Shown here one piece after another: positions 55,791 through 64,000 of a stretch of DNA of 64,000 nucleotides. Source of the stretch: Mauremys mutica (lineage: Eukaryota > Chordata > Testudines > Geoemydidae); the NCBI RefSeq assembly GCF_020497125.1, contig NC_059072.1, positions 279,122,045 to 279,186,044 on the forward strand, written 5' to 3'. Within the stretch, counting starts at the first letter, position 1. Each line of letters starts with the position of its first letter. The translations under genes and the position numbers were made by a program. The notes beneath the pieces are model-generated. The model was not told the DNA's origin. It saw only the letters and a program-made list of their open reading frames with translations, and did not search any database.

Positions 55791-56101
55791 CAGGGGTCGG
55801 CAACCTTTCAGAAGTGGTGTGCCGAGTCTTCATTTATTCACTCTAATTTAAGGTTTCGCATGCCAGTAATACATTTTAACATTTTTAGGAGGTTTCTTTC
55901 TATAAGTGTATAATATATAATTAAACTATTGTTGTATGTAAAGTAAATAGGTTTTTTAAAATGTTTAAGAAGCTTCATTTAAAATAAAATTAAAATGCAA
56001 AGCCCCCCGGACCGGTGGCCAGGACCCGGGCAGTGTGAGTGCCACTGAAAATCACCTCGCGTGCCGCTTTCGGCACCCATGCCATAGGTTGCCTACCCCT
56101 G
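55791..56101. mobile_element. hAT-type MITE
   Basis: A 311-base element with ends caggggtcggcaacctttc and ggttgcctacccctg as inverted repeats. The 8-base target copies are ttataaac (55783-55790) and ttgtaaaa (56102-56109), 6 of 8 identical. AT-rich interior with a short GC-rich end. No coding. Confidence 0.82.
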
Positions 56102-56305
56102 TTGTAAAAGATTAATTTGTTGAATCTCAATGTCTACTGTCATTAAAAAAATATTGTCTAACACCCCCCATAATTTCCCACAAGTGTGAATTTTTAAATA
56201 AACATTGAAAAAATGCTTAAAATAAATATATAAAATATTTATATAAAATAAATATTAATATTACCCGTGAATATTATTAAAAATATAATATCTGTGAGAC
56301 AAGAT

Positions 56306-56390
56306 GTGTAAGGTAATATCTTTTATTTCATCAACTTCTGTTGGTGAGAGAGACAAGCTTTCAACATGACAAAAAGATTTTCTTCAGGTC
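56306..56390 (-). mobile_element. Penelope-like repeat fragment, family 1, with hammerhead-like core
   Basis: Minus-strand orientation. gaagttgatgaaataaaaga and the rest of the family 1 block lie on the left. The inner end keeps GAC plus CUGAAGA (56390-56381) and GAAAGCUUGUC (56362-56352), so stem I and the core boxes survive. Stem II sequence between them no longer pairs well. Confidence 0.6.
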
Positions 56391-56479
56391 TGGGAAAACG
56401 GAGTGTCACAGCTAAATACAAGGTGGAACAGATTGTTTGCATAAGTAATTAACACATATTTTAAGGGACCATGGGCACT

Positions 56480-56845
56480 GATGAAGATAGAGGATCAACA
56501 ATTTTCTTTCATGGAGAGGGCTATGGCAAGAAGAATTCTGCTGATTTCAATCCACGACCAAGTCCCCAATGAAGTGGTCAGACAAAGGAGTGCAGTGCAG
56601 GACATCATTGTTGAAAGCAGGTACAGTAAAATGTGATGGCCTGGGTATGTTGTGAGGCTCACTGACAATCGATGGAGTGCAGCTGAAGCTGAATGGTACC
56701 CACGGGAACTGAAATGACCACTTGGCTGACCTCCAAAGAGATGGGAAGATTTCATCATGAAAAGACATAGCCACACATGGAGAAGGAAGACCAGGATAAG
56801 AGCAGAATGGAAGACGTGTTGTGATTGACACAATCTATATGAGGG
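56480..56845 (+). pseudogene. RTE-like LINE, C-terminal RT fragment
   Basis: The plus strand gives AMARRILLISIHDQVPNEVV, RQRSAVQDIIVESRYSK, WPGYVVRLTDNRWSAA and PKRWEDFIMKRHSHTW. Arg-Arg-Met-Leu-Gly and Asp-Arg-Trp-Thr/Ser patterns are the C-terminal signature of RTE and related LINEs. Several stops. Opposite in orientation to the fragments at 50.8-52.8 kb. Confidence 0.6.
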
Positions 56846-56891
56846 CTGAAGAACCGATCAATTAAGGTGATCAAGGTGACTATTTATCCCT

Positions 56892-57018
56892 TTCCCATTG
56901 GCCCAGAGCAGCGATCTGCGGCCAGTGGGAGCCGCGATCAGCCAGAGCTGCAGACGGGGCAGGTAAACACACCGGCCTGGCCCGCCAGGGGCTTTCCCTA
57001 CACAAGTGACGACCCCTG
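56892..57018. mobile_element. hAT-type MITE fragment
   Basis: Contains ctgcggccagtgggagccgc and gcaggtaaacacaccggcct, ending in gacgacccctg; the same family as 38669-39002. Left end missing. Confidence 0.65.
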
Positions 57019-57437
57019 TTTGAGAAACCCTGATGTGCGCTAACCCCAGGTATTACATTGGCAATTAGAGAAAACATTTAGTTGTATCACATAACCAATT
57101 GTTTCAGCATCCACAATATTGAATACATACAGTACTTCAAATAAAGAAAGCTACTGTAGCTATTAGGCTGACATAGTATCTTTGGTTCAATGATGTAATA
57201 CAATTAATGAAGACATTTGGCCTCTAATCTACTATTCATTTTTATGGCGTTTTCCTAGGCTCAATCCCACTGACTTTTTGTAAAATTACAGGAAACTGTA
57301 CTGAGATCTAGCCCACAGATTCAGTCTGAGCTACCCCTGGCATCTCTATCTTCTTTCTGCATGGCCAGGCTGCAGAGAATGACCCTGAAGCCTATGCTCT
57401 CCCTGCCATCCAGTGCAGATCAGCTTTGGACTATATT
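57019..57437. other. Non-coding, holds one arm of a dispersed direct repeat
   Basis: 57293-57372 is about 80 percent identical (by eye) to 59868-59945 in the same orientation. No gene. Confidence 0.5.
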
Positions 57438-58142
57438 CAGGGGTGAAGGTGAGCCGGTACGGGCCGGTACTCCGTACCGGTAAGAACCCACACCCGGCCT
57501 ATACCCAGCCCACATTAAAATGCTGCCGCGGCAGCACTTTAATGTCCCTGCCCCTTTTGCCTACACTGTCGTGGCAAGGACCGTCCTTAACATTGCTGCC
57601 CTTTCCCCCCACCATACCCCCCTCATCGTCAGCCCTGCCGGTAGGGTCCATACCAGCAGAGCCGCCGACACGGGAGGCAAAAGGGGCAGAGACATTAAAG
57701 CACTGCCGCAGCATTGCTTTAAGGACGGTCCTTTGTGGCAGCAGCGTTTTAATGTTGCTGCTCCCCCACCCCGTTGGCAGGGCCGCCGATGTGGGAGGGG
57801 AGGTGCCGCAAAGTTAAAGCACTGCTGCGGCAAAAGACCCTGCAGTGCTTTAATGTTCCTGCCCCTTTTGCCCCCCCCCTTCCAGACACTGATGGGTGGG
57901 GGGGTGCAAAGGAACCAGCTGCCCTGGGGCTGGTGATTTAAAAGGGCCAGATGAGCTGCCACCACTGCAGCAGCAGCGTCCGGAGCTCTGGGCCCTTTAA
58001 ATCAACATGGGAGTCCCGGGCAGTGTGGGCCAAAGGCTGGCTGGGGGAATGCTGACCCCAGCCCCACCCCTTCTGCTTGACCTTCCGGGGACCAGAGCCA
58101 CACCCCAATACCAGTAAGTGTCTTCAATTACTTTCACCCCTG
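57438..58142. mobile_element. hAT-type non-autonomous element, GC-rich, with internal repeats
   Basis: Ends caggggtgaaggtgagccgg and the complement cttcaattactttcacccctg frame a 705-base element. The 8-base target copies are actatatt (57430-57437) and actatgtt (58143-58150), 7 of 8 identical. The interior repeats gctttaatgt/cctgcccct blocks four or more times and includes repeated gccgcggcag-type motifs. Long frames inside reflect this composition and are not genes. Confidence 0.8.
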
Positions 58143-58254
58143 ACTATGTTGATCTATCTGACTTGTGTCTGAATAACATATATATTCACACAAATATATA
58201 TGCCCAAATTACTTAATTCTAAGCTTGCTTTTTAGAATAACAAGAGTAAGGCAG

Positions 58255-59727
58255 AAATGGTGGAAGTATGCATACCAACAGGCAGAGTCTAATCAATTGA
58301 GATGAGCTATCGTCAGCAGGAGGAAAAAAACTGTTTGAAGTGATAATTAAGATGGCCCATAGAAGGTGTGAGGAGAACTTAACATAGGGAAATAGATTCA
58401 ATTAATGTAATGACCCAACCATTCCCAGTCTTTGTTTAGACCACAGGTAATTGTGTCTAGTTTGCATATTAATTCGAGTTCAGCAGTTTCTCTTTGGAGT
58501 CTGTTTTTGGAGTTTTTTTGTTGCAAAATTGCCACCTTCAAGTCTGTCACTGAGTGGTTAGAGAGGTTGAAGTGTTCTCCCACTGGTTTTTGAATGTTAT
58601 GATTCCTGATGTCAGATTTGTGTCCATTTATTCTTTTGCGTAGAGACTGTCCAGTTTGGCCAATGTACATGGCAGAGGGGCATTGCTGGCACATGATGGC
58701 ATATATCACGTTGGTAGATGTGCAGGTGTACGAGCCCCTGATGGCGTGCCTGATGTGATTAGGTCCTATGATGGTGTCACTGGAATGGATATGTGGACAG
58801 AGCTGGCATCGGGCTTTGTTGCAAGGATAGGTTCCTGGGTTAGTGTTTATGTTGTATGGTGTGCGGTTGCTGGTGAGTATTTGCTTCAGGTTGGGAGGCT
58901 GTCTATAAGCGAGGACTGGCCTGTCTCCCAAGATCTGTGAGAGTGAGGGATCATCTTTAAGGATAGGTTGTAAATCCTTGATGATGCGCTGGAGAGGTTT
59001 TAGTTGGGGGCTGTAGGTGATGGCTAGTGGCGTTCTGTTATTTTCTTTTTTAGGCCTGTCCTGTAGTAGGTGGCTTCTGGGTACTCTTCTGGCTCTGTCA
59101 ATCTGTTTTTTCACTTCAGCAGGTGGGTATTGTAGTTTTAAGAATGCTTGATAGAGATCTTGTAGGTGTTTATCTCTGTCCGAGGGATTGGAGCAAATAC
59201 GGTTGTATCTTAGAGCTTGGCTGTAGACAATGGATCGTGTGGTGTGTCCGGGATGGAAGCTGGAGGCATGTAGGTAAGTATAGCGGTCAGTGGGTTTCCG
59301 GTATAGGGTGGTATTTATGTGACCATCGTTTATTAGCACAGTAGTGTCTAGGAAATGGACCGCTTGTGTGGATTGGTCTAGGCTGAGGTTGATGGTGGGA
59401 TGGAAATTGTTAAAATCACGGTGGAATTCCTCGAGGGTTTCTTTTCCATGAGTCCAGATGATGAAGATGTCATCAATGTAGCGCAAGTAGAGTAGGGGCG
59501 TTAGGGAACAAGAGCTAAGGAAGCGTTGTTCTAAGTCAGCCATAAAGATGTTGGCATACTGAGGGGCCATGCGGGTACCCATAGCAGTGCCACTGACTTG
59601 AAGATATATATTGTCCCCAAATGTGAAATAGTTGTGGGTGAGGACAAAGTCACAAAGTTCAGCCACCAGGTTAGCCGTGATATTATCGGGGATACTGTTC
59701 CTGATGGCTTGTAGTCCAGACTTTTAG
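58255..59727 (-). mobile_element. Penelope-like element, truncated at both ends
   Basis: Contains a long open frame for a Penelope-type reverse transcriptase with GIY-YIG endonuclease, followed by about 140 bases of 3' UTR ending near 58255. On the minus strand the 5' end is cut within the RT domain, where an in-frame TAA appears just beyond 59727. The terminal repeat that would carry a hammerhead is not present at either end. Confidence 0.8.
58398..59727 (-). CDS. Penelope-like reverse transcriptase plus GIY-YIG endonuclease (5'-truncated)
   Basis: At least 422 codons open from 59666, with about 20 further in-frame residues upstream (GLQAIRNSIPDN). Domains: RT palm with SGTAMGTRMAPQYANIFMAD and the catalytic LRYIDDIF (Asp65-Asp66 counting from 59666), the FLDTTV and LYRKPTDR motifs, a Cys-rich finger (Cys282, Cys287, Cys290), then the GIY-YIG nuclease with VIYAIMCQQCP, MYIGQTGQSLRKRINGH and a conserved Glu near 393-398. 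It would prime and copy its own RNA and nick DNA. No stop or frameshift is visible within the kept part. N-terminal RT motifs are missing, so the protein is incomplete. Confidence 0.92.
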
Positions 59728-59739
59728 GCAAGTAGGTTA

Positions 59740-60125
59740 ACTATAACCCATTGCTACATTTAAAAAAATATTTTCCTTCTTTGGACTAAGGACTTTACAA
59801 ATACCTTGACATATGAATGCTGCAGATGAATAGATTACAACTACCCTGTAAAACTACCCAAAACTGTATTGAGATCCAGCCCATAGATTCAGTCTGGGTT
59901 ACCTCTGGCAGCTCCATCTCCTCCCTACAGGGCTAGGCTGGATCTGACTAGTGCTCAACATAGCTGCATGTTTTGTATCCCTGACAGAAGTCATTACTGA
60001 TTGGCCAGGAGTTTCCAGCTTCTGACTACCAGATTATGTGTGTACATGTTGTAATGTTTTCTTTTAATGAAGTCTTCCACACCAGCTTCAAAACACCTAC
60101 TGAGCATGTTTAACAACTTCCTGCG
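59740..60125. other. Non-coding, second arm of dispersed direct repeat
   Basis: 59868-59945 repeats 57293-57372 (gcccatagattcagtctggg against gcccacagattcagtctgag). No gene. Confidence 0.45.
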
Positions 60126-60133
60126 CTCCATCG

Positions 60134-60600
60134 CATGGGTTCCCAAACTGTGGAATGTGAGACATCTCTGGGGGGTACACAGGAGAAATTGTGTAATGGT
60201 GGATTTTATTAATTAATTATTTTATTTATTGCATTATCATAATAGGTCACTCTGATGAAGCTGTAAAACTCTGTGGTATTTTTTTTAGCGTAAAATACGG
60301 TAGTACAGAGCCCTCATCTCCAATCACTGTACGGCATGGGTTCAGTTGCCGAGCAACTGTCCAGACTAACTGAACTCAGAAGTTAGTCGGGTTTTTTTGT
60401 TGTTTTTTTTTGGGGGGGGGTGTTGTATATGTGGCACTCTACCTACATATGTAACAGTAGCAGTGAAATATAGACAGATGGCTAAAGACAGGTAGTGTTA
60501 AGAAGAACACACAAAGTATCACTGATCAGAAGGGTAGGAGTATGTAGGAGGCTCATAGATCTAGAAGAGGTACATAATAAGAAAAGTTTGGGAACCTCTG
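60134..60600. mobile_element. hAT-type MITE
   Basis: Inverted ends gggttcccaaactgtgg and aaagtttgggaacctctg, with 8-base flanks ctccatcg (60126-60133) and ctctagag (60601-60608), 5 of 8 identical. A poly-T/poly-G run lies at about 60390-60420. Non-coding. Confidence 0.65.
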
Positions 60601-60813
60601 CTCTAGAGTACTAAAATAGCAACTACTTTACTTCTGTGCATTCACTCTAGCCTTTATACTGTCATCTTGTCTGAGAATGTTTCCATATCAACGCACAGCA
60701 AGTAGAAACAAAAGATGTAATGATAGCAATAAGGTTTTTGGCTGAACACCAGAAAATAAGAAATAAAAAAACAACCAAAGATAAGGGGGTTACACTTACA
60801 TGTGATAGGCCCT

Positions 60814-60887
60814 CAGGGCCTGATCCTGCTTCCATTGAAATGAGTGACAAAATTCCCATTGACCATAATGGTGCAGGATTGGCCCTT
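60814..60887. repeat. Short fold-back element (CCTGATCC family)
   Basis: The palindrome runs from cagggcctgatcctgcttcc to ggtgcaggattggccct. Related to 37041-37116. Confidence 0.6.
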
Positions 60888-62300
60888 AGAAAGTCAACAG
60901 ACCTGTTTGCCAAAATATCTTAAGCCACTTTGAAAATGGCAGCAGAAGAAAACAATATTTTATTATAAATGACAATATATTGATTAATTTCAAATAAACA
61001 AAAGCCAGGTTAATAAACCAGAGTTAATAGAAGGGTTTCTTTCTCAGCATCTTCTTAACCAGTGATCTAGATGTTATTCTGACTGCTGTGGCTATGGATC
61101 TCTGACTCGTCTACTCTTTTCAGTGTCCCCGTTAGTGAAAACTTTTGAGATTTTTTTTCCCCCACTTGTTTTATTTTATTTTAAGGAGTTGAGCACATTT
61201 GCTCCATCTGACTCATTCTATTTGTCAGTGCTGCATAGTGCCTAGCTCCTATTCCTATTTTTAGTGTCACTTAGTATCTGCTGAGGAGGCTTTTAAGTCT
61301 ATCTTTGCTTTCATCATGTCTGAGCTTGGAAGTTGTTAGCATCTTCAAGGACCTCTCTTCAATCCCTCTGCTCTTATTACTTATTACTCTTTTTTAATTC
61401 TGTGTCCTCTAGGGACTATGAGAGCCAGCTTTGCTGATTTTTTGATCTTTTGGTCTTCTAAAGTGAACTTTGTCTCTAGGCTCCAAGTATGGTTTGGCTT
61501 TGTTTTGAAATTTGAAATAGATTTTACAGTATGAGGCCTCACAAGGTGTCCATCCACCCAGCCTCATATCATGCAGCCAGCATCTGGCTAAGAGGCTTGG
61601 GGAGATGAAAGGGGCACTAACTACCTTTGTACTGTACCTATCAGTAGCAGGTGAGCAGTGAGACAGACAGGAATATGTCATTCTATGAGTGACATGTTCT
61701 GTTCTCCAATTCCTGCCACTAACATTAGCACAGAAAAACTTTCCACTTTGGTCATCAATGTATCATCCCTCTATTTCTGTCCTTTTCCTTTTCTCAACAA
61801 TATGCAGATAGACAGCAGGGTGTTTGAAACCTTAATATCATAAGAAGAGCTTGTTCTCAAAATAATCTGTTGAAAATGTCATAAGAACAAACCAACCACA
61901 CAATATATTATTGAACATACCATGGAAAACAGCTGTTCCCACCAAACTTAACTCAAAGTATATTTGCTGTCAGGGTGTTTTCTTTCACAGACTGACTTGG
62001 GTACCAAACTGCAATGGGCTCGGAAGGTATTTGATTGTGGCCAGAAATGCTCACCCATTCTCCAATACCTTCTATCCATCTTCCCCACTGATGTATCTCA
62101 ATTTATATTTGTATAGGTAATTAATCTTCCCATTCACACTAATAACATTAACATAGGATCTTTTCATTTAATTTAGCATCCCCTCAGTCTCGCAGATGAA
62201 AGGTTTTTCAAGTAAACATTGTAAATGAACATTGGTGCTGTTTGTAAGAGGTTGCTTCATTTGCTTCAAAATAGGACCATATTTCTGAGTCCACAATAAA
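60888..62300. other. Non-coding interval
   Basis: No gene or named repeat seen. Confidence 0.45.
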
Positions 62301-62376
62301 AGGCCTGATCAAGAATCTATTGAAATCTATAGAAAGATTGCCACTAACTTCCCTGGGTCTTGAATCAGGATCTGAA
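62301..62376. repeat. Short fold-back element (CCTGATCC family), degraded
   Basis: Left aggcctgatcaagaatctat, right gggtcttgaatcaggatctg; an imperfect palindrome of the same family. Confidence 0.45.
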
Positions 62377-63260
62377 TGCCTATATACAGTTTTCTGATGT
62401 AAAGATACAGAGAGATTTTCAAATATTGATTGAATTGGTAGTAGAAAGAATGCAATACTGATCTAATTCACCTACTAAACATCACAACCAGAACAGAGAT
62501 AAAACATAATCCACCCCAGAATCACAAACACTAACACAATCTGAAACTAAATAAGAGAATCAAAATATCATTAGCAGTACAGCTAGACAAAACATTTAAA
62601 AATAATGAAAAATACAAATGTCAAAGCAGTTTCTGTTTCAGAAATTTTGACTTTTTTATGAAAATTTTAATCAATATTTGTACTGGAAACATTCTCCAAA
62701 ACATTATGTACATCACTATAGAAACTATACCAATATAGGAAATTTTCACTTACTGAAAAACCTGTTTTTTTGCTGAATGAAAAATTTCAATTACAGCTTC
62801 TATAACTTTTTTGATAAAAAAATTGTAAAATGTTTACATAATAATTGAAAAAAGTCAGTAGCTTTTTCATGAAAGGATCTATTTTTTCTATGAATGAACT
62901 TTTAGTTTGAAACATTCTGTTGGGTGAAAAGCACTGTCCACAGCAATTACTAAATTTTACTAGATTAAACTTTTAATTAAAAAAATTAGGACTATACACT
63001 ACCACCTTAATTAAGCAGAAAACATAAGTAAAACAGATAGAGCAGGATAATTCAATAATCATTTAACTTGTCCTGGTGTGCAGATAAGCTGTTTCTGTCA
63101 TTATCAGATCCATCTTATCCGATTTGGTGAGGGTCCAGCATTGCTCCCCCCATCTTTGTTAAACATACATCCTTTATACTCTTCTCATAAAATTCCACAG
63201 ATGCAGATTATTAAAACTACATAATCTATAAACATTCCATTCTAAATATATATTCTAAAA
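62377..63260. other. AT-rich non-coding interval
   Basis: Diffuse self-complementary AT-rich sequence (62580-62950) with gaaaattt/aaattttc motifs; old repeat or low complexity. No gene. Confidence 0.45.
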
Positions 63261-63416
63261 AGACAAGGAGAGTGATATAATATCCTTTTATTGGACCAAC
63301 TTCTGTTGGTGAGACATGCTTGTTTCTTGCACCAACAGAAGTTGGTCCAATAAAAGATATTACTTCAGCCACCTTGTCTCTCTAATATCCTGGGACCAAC
63401 AGAGCTACAATACTAC
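63261..63416. mobile_element. Penelope-like repeat, head-to-head inverted pair (family 1)
   Basis: The left arm (63261-63319) is complementary to the first part of the right arm (63330-63416). Both contain the gaagttggtccaataaaaga block or its complement, and the right arm ends tcctgggaccaacagagct. The hammerhead core is missing here; only ten bases separate the arms. Confidence 0.65.
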
Positions 63417-64000
63417 TGTATATTTTCTAACATATTTTTATTTATTTTGCTAAAATTCTAATTGGTACCTTCTTATCTAAAATGTGTTTTAAACAAAACA
63501 AAACAAAAACCCTCTGTTTTCATGTATTCGTTATTTCTTACAATAGTTGTCTTATTGTTACTTATCTACTTCTTGTGGCCTTGAAATTATTGGTTTTCTA
63601 GCTCTATTCAGTCAGTGTTTATCCTCTCTAGTGTTCTTTACTATGGAGGTCTACATCTGGCTAGTAAATCACACATTTGTCTTGTTTGCTTATCCTGGCT
63701 ATCCACACAGACCAAAAATCCGCTACATAAAAAGACACAAACCAACGTTCTGATTTCTTATAAAACTTTGAAAACTGTGTCAACAAGATGAATACAGAAA
63801 GCAGAAAAAATCCCTTTTAAATTTTCTTATAACACTATTAAATATATAATATCTACTTCTCTAACATTGTTTAATACACATTTGTCTAACACAGTTCTTT
63901 ATACACTTCTTACAATTCTGACCAACTCTAATTACTGTTAGTGTTGTCATACAGGCTCCAACCTACAGGCTCTAACCAAGATCAGGTCCCCACTTTGGTA
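63417..64000. other. Non-coding interval
   Basis: No gene or named repeat seen. The 68-codon frame at 63547-63753 has no recognisable features. Confidence 0.45.

Noticed and set aside
55542..55913. 123-codon plus-strand frame
   Set aside because: Crosses the left end of a hAT MITE and is AT-rich with no domain.
57413..57965. Three overlapping frames of 134-138 codons on both strands
   Set aside because: They fall within the hAT element's repeated GC-rich blocks and have no protein-like pattern.

Overview
This is vertebrate nuclear DNA, most likely from a turtle (probably a cryptodire). It carries many CR1 LINEs with the (TCTATGATTC)-type 3' end, tRNA-derived SINEs with pol III boxes, Penelope-like retroelements, hAT MITEs and several PIF/Harbinger transposons. 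This repeat mix is typical of turtles; crocodilians are the main alternative. I found no host gene exon, rRNA, tRNA gene or CRISPR array. Essentially all recognisable coding sequence belongs to transposable elements, mostly decayed.

Layout. 1-3.6 kb: non-coding DNA, a head-to-head Penelope repeat pair, and a 1.3 kb fold-back element interrupted by a second Penelope pair. 3.66-6.63 kb: Harbinger copy A, whose interior is replaced by a CR1 fragment. 6.8-10.6 kb: GC-rich repeat, minisatellites and an LTR-like repeat. 11.3-16.5 kb: near full-length CR1 on the minus strand with two 5' UTR monomers and an inserted Harbinger MITE. 17.11-22.01 kb: Harbinger copy B. 24.3-26.9 kb: hAT MITE and two CR1 pieces. 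27-31 kb: mostly unannotatable. 31.09-35.90 kb: Harbinger copy C. 37.9-39.3 kb: LTR and MITEs. 40.77-44.99 kb: Harbinger copy D, inserted near the 5' end of a second long CR1 (to 50.8 kb) that is also interrupted by a retroviral LTR plus env-like piece. 50.8-56.9 kb: RTE-like fragments, SINE, hAT MITEs. 57.4-59.7 kb: GC-rich hAT element and a Penelope-like element with a 422-codon open frame. 60-64 kb: MITEs, a third Penelope inverted pair, and AT-rich DNA.

The most interesting system is in Harbinger copies B, C and D. Each carries the two known genes: a DDE nuclease on one strand and, convergent to it, a two-exon Myb/SANT-like DNA-binding protein. Each also has a conserved third frame of about 98 codons, on the nuclease strand, nested antisense inside the Myb intron. 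In all three copies it is preceded by a CTAAT plus CAG splice acceptor. In B and D an upstream ATG abuts a GTAAGC donor so that splicing joins ATG in frame to this exon; in C that ATG reads CTG. This looks like a third transposon gene. A second signal is hammerhead-ribozyme-like RNA motifs in two different Penelope repeat families, which tend to occur as head-to-head inverted pairs.
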